Below are positions 11,575-22,800 of a stretch of DNA of 64,000 nucleotides, one piece after another; positions within the stretch are counted from its first letter, which is position 1; the number at the start of each line of letters is the position of its first letter. The position numbers were made by a program, and so were the translations under genes. The notes beneath the pieces were generated by a model, which worked only from the letters and a program-made list of their open reading frames with translations, was not told where the DNA came from and did not search any database. The DNA comes from Asterella californica (Eukaryota; Streptophyta; Marchantiopsida; Marchantiales; Aytoniaceae), in NCBI GenBank assembly GCA_036924285.1, contig JAYKYS010000002.1:620001-684000 (forward strand), read 5' to 3'.

Positions 11575-11604
11575 AAGTTGAATCTTTGCTGAATATCATC
11601 GACA

Positions 11605-12801
11605 ATGGAAGCCGTGCCGATTGGGATGGACGAGATGAAGGCGTTTCTGAAGAAGTTCGAAGGCCGACTTGAATAAGTGGAAGCTGAGAACAAGGTGCTT
11701 AAGGCGGGTTTAGCTCAAGCAAAAGCGACACAAGAGAAAGAAGTAGAGGTCCCTGTATCGCAAGCCGAGCAAGTCAAGGATTTAGCACTGCTAGGTGAAG
11801 GAGCAGTCGATGCTACTCAAGCAGATAAGAATGGAGGTGGGTCGCAGAAGACGCAAGATAATGTTGCGAAAGGTGGCTCAGTCAAAAAAGAGCACAAGCG
11901 GAAAGTGAAGTGGGCTGAACCAGCAACGCCATCAGCCTTTAATGGTGAGAAAAGCTTTTCCAAGTTTGAGTTATGGATTACTGAGATGGAGAATTATTTT
12001 GGAGAATTTCGATGAGCGCAGCTGGTTCACCTATGCTGTTAGTAGACTGGAAGGAGACGCAAAGGAATGGTATGGAGGTCAACAGTGGATGAGGAGTTTG
12101 AACGGTACAACTCCTATGTCCACTTGGCCGGAGCTGAAAGATGAGCTTCGACGACATTTGATACCTGTGGATGAAGCTACACAGTTTCGGCTAGAGCTCA
12201 TTCATTTTAGACAGACAAGGAGTATCAGATAGTACCTCCAGCAATTTTCTGAGTTGGTTACTCGTTTGCACATGGTGAATTGCACAGACTTGTTATTTCA
12301 CTTGAAGAAAGATCTATAGGGTTTCTATGCTAGTGTGTTCGATAGCTGGGTTATGTTTCACAAGTCTGAAGACATGCAAGACTTGTTTGCATATCTGGAA
12401 GCAACAGAGAACACTAGGGAGCGTAACTATATCGTACAGCCTTCCAAGGTTCAGTGTGGAACAAGTGGTGGTGAGCCTAGTAGAGGATTTTGACGCAATC
12501 CTCAAGGACAGATACGTCCTCTCAGAGTAGAGGTGGTAGAGGACGTGGTGGTGAAAGATTTGATACATCTGGAAGGAGATTTTTCTGTGGGTCTCAACAG
12601 CGAGGAGTTACTCGTGGTCCCACTCAGACACGACCTACTGGATCTTATGCATCCAATACAAGATCCAACCAAGCTTCGACTTCAGGTGCTAGGAGCAGTG
12701 GAGCTAGCATCACTATCCTTTTAAGGATGATCATATGTTTTTGATGCGGATGCAATGGTCATATCGCTCGTGATTGTCCTCAACGTTCAACAACGAACAA
12801 C
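11605..12801 (+). pseudogene. Element B gag, inactivated
   Basis: The start is the ATG at 11605 (MEAVPIGMDEMKAFLKKF). A charged N-terminal region is followed by the capsid domain (SWFTYAVSRLEGDAKEWY near 12020, then WPELKDELRRHL and YLQQFSELVTRL), a Gly/Arg/Ser-rich stretch, and a CCHC-like knuckle (C-G-C-N-G-H-I-A-R-D-C, about 12745-12780). Breaks seen are stops at 11674-11676, 12230-12232, about 12317, about 12491 and about 12740, plus a one-base insertion near 12008. The stops sit where relatives have Gln, Arg or Trp, consistent with C-to-T decay. The family is Ty3/Gypsy, probably chromovirus-like. Confidence 0.8.
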
Positions 12802-13573
12802 GTGCGTGGGTTGATAGTTCAAGAGACAACTAGTGTTGAAGAACCTGTTGAGGCGTCTACTGGAGCAGAGGTATGTGTTGGTGACCATTTGATAGAACAT
12901 GGAGATTTTCTACCGTGGATTGAAGTGAAAATAGGAAACCAACAGTGTTGTTTGCTTATAGATACTAAAGTAGATGTGAATGTCTTGGATGAAAAGCTGA
13001 TCAAGATCTTAAGGGTGACTAGAACCAAGATCATGAGCCCGTTGTTGGTAAGGTTTGTGCAAGGTAGCACAACCGTTACAAAAAAGCTCATGAGTGTTCC
13101 TATTACTGTTGGAGAGGTAACCAGGAAGCATGAATTCCTAGTTATGAACTTGGGTGATACAATGGAGGGTATCTTGTCATGGTCTTGGTTACAAGAGACC
13201 AAGGTAAAGCTAGATGTGCAAGAAGAGAACGTCATAGTCATGGATCGATGGGGCTTGGGTCAACCACATCTTTTGATCATCAAAGAGAGACCCAAGGAGC
13301 CAAACCATGCTGCTCGTACGTTCCAACGAGCCAAGGTGGCATTTCAAATCTGCACAGTTAGACAATTTGGAAAGCATATCAAGTAAGTAGACGAAGCTTG
13401 GGTTGCAATGATGTCTAAACCCAAGGTAGAGGGATGAGGAAGAACGTGTTGTTGCTCTTCTATACATCCTGATATGCAAGCATTGATTGAGAGGTATTCT
13501 CACATAATGTCGGACCAGTTACCAACAGGACTTCCTCCGAGGAGAGCCTTAGATCATGCTATTGATCTGGTTC
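12802..13573 (+). pseudogene. Element B protease and start of reverse transcriptase, truncated by element D
   Basis: An open stretch to 13386 contains a retropepsin-like fold: WIEVKIGNQQCCLLIDTKVDVNVL, where the expected D-[ST]-G active site reads D-T-K, so the enzyme would be inactive. Downstream, GLPPRRALDHAIDLV (about 13525-13573) is the well-conserved entry to a Ty3 RT domain. It is cut by the TG of the element D LTR at 13574. The rest of pol and the 3' LTR of B are not found to the right of D. Confidence 0.8.
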
Positions 13574-15252
13574 TGTAGTGACGCAGGATTACTCCTTTTG
13601 CTCATTTAGTATACAAGATATCGTTCCCACAGAGGATTTGCACAAGTAACGCTGCTCTAAGTTCTAAGATCTGTTCAAACACACAAACACACAGGTTTTG
13701 CCTAGGAATTCCGTCTTCTCACAAAACCACGCGTCTTCCAGACACTCCAAAAGGTGCTCTGGAACTAAACAAACAACTACTAACTAAAATATCACACAAC
13801 TATTCACAGAGAATCTCGGGAAGACGATCTTCCTGCTTCCAGATTGCTTCTTCCGGTCTTCCAGATTGCTTCTTCCGGTCTTCTTGATACCGTCTTCCCG
13901 AAGCGATTCTCGTCTTCTGGGGATTCAACTCGTCTTCTCACACCTCCAGAAGATTGTCCTGCTTCGCAGAAGTCGACTAGCACGGCTGTTACATCTTGCT
14001 CTCATACTCCCATCACAACGGGTTAGATCAATCATAAGGTGTATACCCCCTGTAGCCTTCCCAAGCTTCTGCCTACAGAAATAGTCTTCCTGCAGCACTA
14101 CAACGACATTCACCTTCACGGAAGCTCAATAGAAGTCTCGGAAGCTCACTAGAAGAAGGTAAGAAGATGGGGAAGATGAGAGAAGATGGGGAAGGAGAGA
14201 AAATCCAAACAAGAGAAAACAAGATGAAAAGAGGAAATTAAGATTCCGACAGACTTCTAGTCCGGATCTTGACTAACAAGCCATCTCTGCTTGTAATAGT
14301 TTGGGGAGGAAGACAACAAAAGTGAGTACTGTTGCACCGTCTTCTACTCGAGGATGTCGTCTTCTGCTGTGGGAAGAAGGCTTCTTTCTTCTTCACTTCG
14401 CTGCTCTGACTACTCTGTCTTCTGGGATCCCTTACCCATAAGACCGTTCGTACACAGATCCCAAGTGCTCTACTGAACGAGTCAAGCTACACTTCCACAA
14501 CTGTTGACATTCACCGCCACTCAAGAAGAACAATTCCCATGCACAATTGGGAGCGAATTCAAGGAAACCCACCACCCAGAAGACATGAACAAAGCTTCTG
14601 CACTCAAATCCACAATCCATTCCCCGAGAAGAAGTCACAATGGCATTGGGAAGCTCACTCCCTCTACTTCTTGCGTCTACTCCTCGACACACCAGTCTAG
14701 TCAACAGGACTGCACGAGGATGCCGTTCCCTGCTCCTAAACTGTCCACTACCTCTATCTACATCTCCGAACCACTGCTGGTACGAGCATGCACACCCCTC
14801 CTGTGTATTCCCAGACTATTCGTATGTTTCCAACAACGGGTGTAGTGTGCGAAGAATTGTCTATCATGTGTCTTCTCTCGAATGTGTCTAGTCTGCCTAC
14901 ACCATAGAATCGATGTGTGTGTGCAGTCGCTAGAGAACTCTACCGAACCTTTATTTCCTACTTTCGATCCTACTTATGTCGCTGCCATGAGAACTAGAGG
15001 GAACGACCACCAGGGAGAGAGAGAGGCGCTGACAAGAGGTTGTCACCTCACATGCAAGCCGTTCCCCTTCCAAATTAGCCATCCACTTTGTTGCTCCTAC
15101 GCTACCTATGCTACCACATGGTATCCTAACTAATTTTACACTGAAAAACTGCCACCCTTAAGATAGCATGTTCGATCCTACTAAATTTGGAGTTGTCACT
15201 TCAGTTATTATCTACTCTGATTGCTCGGTGGCAATCTCTACCTGATCTGCTC

Positions 15253-17523
15253 CTATCGAGCTCCTAACGCGGCTTCTGATAAGCTAGAAAGTCCTGCAGT
15301 TACCTCGGGTGTCACTGAGGTGGCTTCCTCCTCATTGTTCTTCGCTGGCCCTGCTGTCGCTGCTGCTGCGTCTTCCTCGGCTTCTGCTTCGAAAGACAGA
15401 AGCGTCTTCTGGGAAGCGGAGTGGACCGATGCTTCCTTCATCTTCAGAGGCACTGATGCGGGACTAGGGACCATGGCGTCCTCATAGGGGTCCGGAGAAG
15501 TCGCTTCCTCCACGCGGAACACCTGGGAAGACGGCTCGTCTTCCTGTCTTCTAGAAGACATCTTGTCTTTTGGGGCGTCTTCCGGAGTCTTCTCGGCTTC
15601 CAACGCTGTCACTACCAAGTGCACAACGAGGTCGAACTCCTCCTTCTCCATTTCGGATCCAGTCGATGGTGCTAGAGCTTGAGAAGATGCAATTGCAGGT
15701 GTCGAAAGCGAGGGAAGATCATAGAGTGTCTTCACTCCCTCTATCTGCCGATCCAAGTACCTGAACATGCTCTCCCGGCATTCCACCAACATTGCTTTGG
15801 ACTCGCTGTTCCATCCTCTAGCCAAGGTAAGTAACTTCCTACCTGCGGTGAAGTTGAACTTCTTCCGAAGCGCTTCCACCGACTATGCTAGCATCTCCTG
15901 TGCACGAGCCTCCGCTGCTTCCCGCTGCGTCTTCTCAACTGCAACTCGCGCTTCTGCGGCTTCTCGCTGCGTCTTCCATGTGGTCTTCTCATCGGCGAGG
16001 GCGGTGATCTTCTCCTGCACTCGGAGGACTTCCTGATAGCGCTGCTGTACACGCGCCTGCATCTCTTGGTTGCTCTTCCGAAGTTGCACCAGCTCCTTGG
16101 CAGAAGCGGCTGCTTCCGCCTTGTATCTGGCTGCGAGCTTCTCCGTGGTGCGGAGACTAGCTTCCAGCGACTCCGTCTTCTTCTGGTCTTCTTCTTGTCG
16201 CAGCAAGGTGCGCAGACCGAATCCAGCTTGCAAAGGCCTCTCCTGATCCTTCGCTCTCTTCTCCAGCAACTCCATAGCTGGCTGGATCTCCTTGTGGAAG
16301 AAGGCGCTGAACTCTTCCAGTCTTCTTCATGCGGAAGACAAGTTCATCTCCACTACTCGCTCTGAGGTGTTGACCTCGTCTTCCAGAGGCAAGGAAGCCT
16401 CTTTCACCACGATGGCCTTCATCTTCTGCGCACGAGAAGAAGCTACTCTTCTCATCTTCCGGGGTGGAAGATCCCTCATGGCAGGAGAGGTTCTCTTCAC
16501 TGCGCTTCCCCGCATCGCAGTGGGAGTATCCCTTCTTCTCTTGTCTTCTGGAGTCTTCAGAAGACTCCCAGGTGTTGCAGAAGCGGTCTTCTGCTCTGAT
16601 CAGGTACTCAGCAGTTCTTCTTCCGAGTCGGACTCCGATCTTGAATGAATGAGGGAGGTGGGCTTCCTAGATACACTTCTAGGACCCATCTTCCTCGGTG
16701 GCGTCGCGTCTTCCGACCAACTAGACTCGTCTTTCCTCACCAGAAGCATCTTCTGGTGAGAGCCGGGCCTCAGCTGTGGCATCAGAGTGGGAGGGGGGGT
16801 TGCGGCTGCTGCTCGGTCATCATCTTCCGAGGTCTCCTCCTTCACCTCCTGTTGCCCTGTTGGCCCATACTCTGCCAGCTGATCTCCCCTAAGATCCCCC
16901 ATGGCTACGTACAAGTAGTAGAGGAAATGTGTCAAGTGTCCTCCCGCCGGGGTACCCAAGTACGCTAGCTCCGTCTGTACATAGTTGTGGACGTATGCCC
17001 CCCAGTAGATGGGTACTTTGTTATCCCACACTGCTTCTAGGAACTCTACGTCCTGACCTCCCAAGTACCTTGTCTTCTGCGCTTTCTCCTTGGGGAAGAG
17101 ATGCAGAAACAGCTTCGCCAGAAGTCGCTTCTTCGGCTCCCGGTAAGATTCGATCTTCCACCCATTCCTACCCTGCTTGTCTTCCACGAAAAGACAAGTG
17201 GTGCTCCCAGGCACATGCCACGCGCTTACGACCCTGGGCAAAATCTTCTACTCAAACCAGTACCCTCCGTCCTCGGAGTCTGGTCTGTGGAAAGCCCTAC
17301 GCCACCAATCTTCAATCCAAGAAGATGGTCTTCCTCGAGCTACTCTTGCCTTCGCAGGTACACGGTTGCGAGGTGGTAACGCTGCCCACACCTCCTCCAG
17401 AAGTCCCTGGTCTACGAGGTTCCAATCCCATAGGAAGAAATCGAGACCCAACTCCTTGAGGAAGGGCGTGGCCTCGGCCAACTCCGCTGCTGGTAACACC
17501 AACCCTCGAGGATGCATCGTCAT
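15253..17523 (-). pseudogene. LTR-encoded ORF of element D, copy 1 (about 757 codons, four premature stops)
   Basis: A single frame runs from ATG 17523 (MTMHPRGLVLP) to 15253, interrupted only by stops at 17248-17250, 16600-16602, 16327-16329 and 15883-15885. A one-base deletion shortens the very end relative to copy 2. The N-terminal third is a globular-looking domain with LFLHLFPKEKAQKTRYL and VPIYWGAYVHNYVQTELAYLG. It faintly recalls the accessory ORF domain of plant Tat/Ogre elements; that is a weak memory-based guess. Next come an acidic, Ser/Pro-rich linker with a basic PPRKMRRVASSRA patch (possible nuclear signal), then a long coiled coil rich in Ala/Glu/Arg (about 15850-16280), then an acidic Ala/Glu/Ser tail. 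Orientation is the same as gag-pol. It begins about 2.0 kb into the LTR. No known function. Confidence 0.75.
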
Positions 17524-18420
17524 ACTGTAAGATCTGTTGCACTAAGCCACAAGCACCTACTATGAGCTGAAGGCTCAGTCCTTCCCAAGTGCCCACAGTC
17601 TAGCTTCTACTTCTCAAAAGACGAAACTAGTCTTCCAGAAGACAACTATTCCGTCTTCCGGGATTCTAACAGTACTTCCTAGATACCTCTCGTCTTCCGA
17701 GCTATATCTAAACAATCCTATCTAAGCAAGGCCTCGCATGGATTACCAAGAAGACAACCCACCTTGCATTACATCCTACTTCCTATCAGAAGATACAAGA
17801 TTCGTGAAACATAAAGTGCATGACAGGTTTAGAAGATGGTTGCGGGCTCCTGCGGTGACAGTGGCCTCTGGAAAGACACCCGGGACAGTTCTCGATTCAA
17901 TGTCTTTCTCGGAAGACCTCCCGAAGTCAGGCTTCCCTTCACTGGTCTCACTTGTCTTCGTCTTCCTACGCACAGTCTATCCTCACAACAGACTCAAGAC
18001 AATTGCACTCTGTTCTTCTGACTTTTGACTTCTCACATCTCATACGCACTCAGAAGAAGCTTGCTGCTCGGTGGAAAGACATGACCCTCGACCATTCTCT
18101 CCAGATTCTGCCAGCAAGTCTTCTCACGACTCTCTCCTAAGTTTGGGAAGAAGAAGGAATGGCTGCTATGGGTCGGACAGAAGAGATCCGAAATGGACCC
18201 TCACGTCTTCTCGCTCATTTTGCCAGCCTTTCAGTCTTCTAGTCTCTCTAGGAAGATGTGGAGTTGAGAAGCTTGGAAGACCGGGAGGCACATGCCTAGT
18301 TCTCGACGTCCAACTTCTCGAAATAACAAAAGAACTCACCCCACCACTCAGGATTCGTACCAAGCCTCTCTTAACACAAAAGCAACACAAATCCACTCTT
18401 GGTAAGAATTGGTTATAGTC

Positions 18421-18500
18421 GACTTCCGAAGATAATCTTCCGAAGACAGTTAAGTTCAGAAACGTCTTCCGAAGATGTTCCAATCTTCCGAAGTGTCTTC
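18421..18500. promoter_or_regulatory. Cluster of TCTTCCGAAGA palindromes in the upstream part of the D LTR
   Basis: Perfect 11-base palindromes TCTTCCGAAGA occur at 18436-18446 and 18465-18475 with partial copies on either side (CTTCCGAAGA at about 18423, ATCTTCCGAAG at about 18483). A second cluster lies at about 19300-19375, within 220 bp of the LTR 5' end. The equivalent places in the solo LTR (about 24640-24730 and 25540-25635) also carry them. Position in the likely U3 suggests binding sites for a dimeric factor. This is inference only. Confidence 0.4.
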
Positions 18501-19577
18501 TGTTCCAGGTTTCGGGGATAGAGAGGTAGTAGGATAGGGAAATTGAAAGCTGGGATCGTAAATTTGGGGACGATGGGTAGAGAAGCTCCAATTGAACTCA
18601 GGAGGAAGTAGGAAGATGCCTGACAGAAATTAGGCAGCGCTTCTGCACCCAATGTCACAATAGGAAAAATGGGGATAGGGGGTAATCGATCAGGCTGCCT
18701 GCAACCAACCGAGGAAGCGCTGAGGATACCAAACAAAGGCGAGAAGCAGTGGGAAGGGAGAAGAACATGGGAAGAACCTCTACAATCTTTTGTCTGCTTT
18801 CCGAGTTGTCTTCGACTTTCTGCGCGCTTCTGGCTCTGGTCCTAGCTCCAATGTGACTCCACACGGCTGCTTCCGCTGTCAGTTTCTGGCCACGTCTCAA
18901 TCACCTTTGATTCTACTCAGCTACCCTCCAATGTCAGCTTCTCGGGAGCTCACAGAAAACGCCTTCGCTTCCTGTCTTCCGTGCTTCAGCAATTCGACCT
19001 CGCCTCGCTTCTAGCTTCTAATCGATCCTATCCTCACTCAATTCCACCTCGCTGATTTCCTCTCTCAAATCAATCACTCTGCAATCGATCTTCTCCACCA
19101 AGAGCGCTCCTGCTGCGGAAAGCTGAGAATCCACTAATGCGCTTCCTGTATCTTCCCCGCAGTTTAGGGGTTTCGACCCTAGGTGACTTACCTAACCTAC
19201 CTACCTGTTCGGTGCGACCCAGTAGGTACAACTACTCCTTTACTGAAAAAGCTGTGGTTAGACCTTCGCGGTCGCTGTCTTCAGGAAGATGGATGCCTTC
19301 CGCCGTCTTCCGTCTTCCGAAGACGCAACTGAGAAGACGCTCTTCCGAAGATGGTCGTCTTCCGAAGAAGTCAACTTATTATTACAAACAGCTCGTAAGA
19401 TCATCTTCCTGCTAAGGAAGACGTAACCTTAAGTAACAACGCTTCTTCAGTTATACAAACAAGTTATTATTCTTAAAAATTTCAAAAATCCATGAATCTT
19501 GTAATTTGTGGGCACCACATACGTCCACCCTCACATGTTTGCGTCCTCACAAACATCAGTGTCTTCTGCACTTCTGT

Positions 19578-19823
19578 TTACGTCCAGTACTTCTTGACAC
19601 GCCACCCATTAACACGAGTGGTCATCAATGTTCTGTCCAACTCTTCCAACTGCAAGGAGCCATTGTCGAAGACCTCCAAGACGCTGTAAGGATCCATCCA
19701 GCGAAGATGAAGTTTCCCGAGGAACTTAAGATGTCGGTTGTCATATAGAAGAACCAAGTCCCCATCCACAATGGTTACCTTCCTCAGCTTGCTATCGTAG
19801 TTCACCTTACGTTGCGCTTGCAC
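19578..19823 (-). pseudogene. Element D integrase C-terminal piece
   Basis: This encodes QRKVNYDSKLRKVTIVDGD followed by LVLLYDNRHLKFLGKLHLRW and GPY-like DPYSVLEVFDNGSLQLEEL, ending VKKYWT. This is the typical C-terminal domain of a Ty3 integrase. It continues without loss from the fragment ending ...NAALEKTY at 25788. The 5950-bp solo LTR between them splits one reading frame, and removing it with one copy of the TATGT duplication restores a continuous frame. Confidence 0.85.
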
Positions 19824-19827
19824 CTCG

Positions 19828-19832
19828 TATGT
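19828..19832. other. Target-site duplication TATGT (left copy; right copy 25783-25787)
   Basis: TATGT immediately precedes the TG of the solo LTR and immediately follows its terminal CA. Five bases is the usual duplication length for Ty3/Gypsy integrases. Joining the flanks at one TATGT gives an unbroken integrase frame (ALEKT-Y-EVQAQ). Confidence 0.9.
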
Positions 19833-22800
19833 TGTAGTGACGCAGGATTACTCCTTTTGCCCATTTAGTATACAAGATATCGTTCCCACAGAGGATTTAC
19901 GTAAGTAATCGCTGCTCTAAGTTCTAGGATCTGCTCAAACACACAAACACACGGGTTTTGTCTAAAAAGCCCGTCTTCTCACAAAACCACACAAAACCAC
20001 ACAAAATCAACGTCTTCCAAACACGTCAAATGGTGCTCTGAAACTAAACAAACAACTACCAATTACAATATCACACAACTATTCACAGAGAAGCTCGGGA
20101 AGACGATCTTCCTGCTTCCAGATTGCTTCTTCCGATCTTCTCGATACCGTCTTCCCGAAGCGATTCTCGTCTTCTGAGGGTTCAACTCATCTTCTCACAC
20201 CTCCAGAAGGTTGTCTGGCTTCGCAGAAGTCGACTAGCAACGGTCGTTACACCTTACTCTCACACTCACATTCCAACGGGTAAGATAAATCACAGGGTGT
20301 ATGCCCCCTGTAGCCTTCCCAGGCTTCTGCCTACGGAAATGGTCTTCCTGCAGCACTACAATGACATTCACCTTCATGGAAGCTCAATAGAAGTCTCGGA
20401 AGCTCACTAGAAGAAGGTAAGAGGATGGGGAAGATGAGGGAAGATGGGGAAGAAGAGAAAATCCAAACAAGAGAAAACAAGATGAAAAGAGTAAATTAAG
20501 ATTCCGACAGGCTTCTAGTCCGGATCCTGACTAACAAGCCATCCCTGCTTGTAATAGTTTGGGGAGGAAGACAACAAACGTGAGTACTGTTGCACCATCT
20601 TCTACTCGAGGATGTCGTCTTCTGTTGCGAGAAGAAGACTTCTTTCTTCTTCACTTCGATGCTCTGACTGCTCTGTCTTCTGGGATCCTTTACCCAGAAG
20701 ACCATTCGTACGTAGATCCCACGTGCTCTACTGAACGAGCCAAGCTACACTTCCACAACTGCTGACAGTCACCGCCACTCAAGAAGAACACTTCTCATGC
20801 ACAATTGGGAGCGAATTCAATGAACCCACTGTCCAGAAGACATGGACAAAGCTTCTGCACTCAAATCCACAATCTATTCCCCGAGAAGAAGTCACAATGG
20901 CATTGGGAAGCTCACTCCCTCTACTTCCTGCGTCTACTCCTCGACACACCAGCCTAGCTAACAAGACTGCACGAGGATGCCGTTCCCTTTTCCTAGACTG
21001 TCCACTACTTCTATCTACATCTTCGAACCACTCCTGGTACGAGTATGCAGACCCCTCCTGTATATTCCAAGACTATTCGTATGTTTCCAACAACGGGTGT
21101 AGTGCGAAGAACCACCTATCCTGTCCCTCTGCTCTAATGTGTCTCGTCCGCTTGCACCATAGAATCGATGTGTGCAGTTGCTACAAAATTCTACAGAACT
21201 GGTAGCACAGGCAGAACTCTATCTCCTACTCTGCTATCCTACTTATGTCGCTGCCATGAGAACCAGGGGAGGCGACCACCAGGGAGAGAGAGGCGCTGAC
21301 AGGAGGTTGCTACCTCACATGCACGCGGTTCCCCTGCCCGAATTGGCCATCCACCTTGTCCTTCCTACGCTACCTATGCTGCCACATGGTGTCCTAACTA
21401 ATATTACATGGAAAAACTGCCACCCTTAAGATAGCATGTTCGATTCTACTATATTTGGATTTGTGAATGAAGTTACTAATTACTCAGATTGCACGGAGGT
21501 AATCTCTACCTGATCTGCTCCTATCGGAGCTCCTAATGCGGCTTCTGATAAGCTAGAAAGCCCTGCAGTTACCTCGGGTGTCACTGAGGTGGTTTCCTCC
21601 TCATCGTCTCTTGCTGACCCTGCTGTCGCTGCTGCTGCGTCTTCCTCGGCTTCGGCTTCTGCTTCGGAAGACAAAAGCGTCTTCTGAGAAATGGAGTCGA
21701 CCGGTGCTTCTTCCGTCTTCTGAGGCACGGGTGCGGGACTAGGGACCATGGGGACCTCATGGAGATCCGGGGAAGTCGCTTCCTCCACGCGGAATACTTG
21801 GGAAGACGGCTCGTCTTCCTGTCTTCCAGAAGACATCTTGTCTTCCGAGGCGTCTTCTGGAGTCTTCTCGGCTTCCAACGCTGTCACCACCAAGTGCACA
21901 GCGAGGTCGAACTCCTCCTTCTCCATTCCGGATCCAGTCGATGGTGCTGGAGCGTGGGAAGATGCGATTGCAGGTGTCGGAAGCGAGGGAAGACCATAAA
22001 GTGTCTTCACTCCTTCGATCTGTCGATCCAAGTACCTGAACATGCTCTCCCGACATTCCACCAACATCGCTTTGGACTCGTTGTCCCATCCTCTAGCTAA
22101 GGTAAGTAACTTCCTACCCGCGGTGTAGTTGAACTTCTTCCGAAGCGCTTCCACCGACTGTGCCAACATCTTCTGTGCACGGACCTCTGCTGCTTCCCTC
22201 TGCGTCTTCTCAGCTGCAGCTCGCGCTTCCGCGGCTTCTCGCTGCGTCTTCCATATGGTCTGCTCTTCTGCGAGGGCGGTGATCTTCTCCCGCACTCGGG
22301 TGATTTTCTGATTGCGCTGCTGTACCCGCGCCTGCAACTCCTGGTTGCTCTTCCGAAGCTGTACCAGCTCCTTGGCAGAAGCGGCTGCTTCCGCCTTGTA
22401 CCTGACTGCAAGCTTCTCCGTGGTGCGGAGACTAGCTTCCAGCGACTCCGTCTTCTTCTGGTCTTCCCCCTGTCGCAGCAAGGTGCGCAGGCCGAATCCA
22501 GGTAGTAAGGGCTTCTCCTGTGCCCTCGCTCTCTTCTCCAGCAACTCCATAGCTGGCTGGATCTTCTTTTGGAAGTAGGCACTGAACTCCTCCAGTCCTC
22601 TTCCTGCGGAAGACAAGTTCATCTCCACCACACGCTCCGCGGTGTCGACTTCGTCTTCCAGAGGCAAGGAAGCCTCTTCCACCACTACGGCCTTCATCTT
22701 CTACGCACGAGAAGAAGCTACTCTTCTCATCTTCCGGGGTGGAAGACTCCTTATGGCAGGAGCGGCTCTCTTCTTTGCGCTTCCTCACATCGCAGCAGGA

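Larger units (their letters stand above)
13574..19519 (-). repeat. 3' LTR of element D (5946 bp, ORF-bearing)
   Basis: The plus strand begins TGTAGTGACGCAGG and ends GGGCACCACA, so the ends form short imperfect inverted repeats (TGTAGTG/CACCACA). It has the same ends as the solo copy at 19833-25782, and its beginning matches the 5' LTR fragment at 34132. It lies about 60 bp beyond the integrase stop, with a purine-rich GTGAGGGTGGA just before it as a possible polypurine tract. Its flanks (GGTTC left, TACGT right) do not match, as expected for one LTR of a full element. A 22-bp exact tandem duplication at 13839-13882 is private to this copy. Confidence 0.85.

Noticed and set aside
13844..14084. 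Short plus-strand ORFs rich in Leu and Ser repeated at about 20123 and 34402
   Set aside because: They fall in the homologous start of the D LTR and reflect the CTTCTTCC-rich composition, not a conserved protein.
13574..19519. The 5.95-kb unit as an independent non-autonomous element rather than an LTR
   Set aside because: The copy at 13574-19519 has no target duplication and directly follows the integrase end, and the same start flanks the primer site at 34132. The LTR reading explains all three.
22097..22582. 161-codon minus-strand ORF rich in Arg and Ser
   Set aside because: It is an alternate-frame shadow of the coiled-coil part of the LTR ORF.
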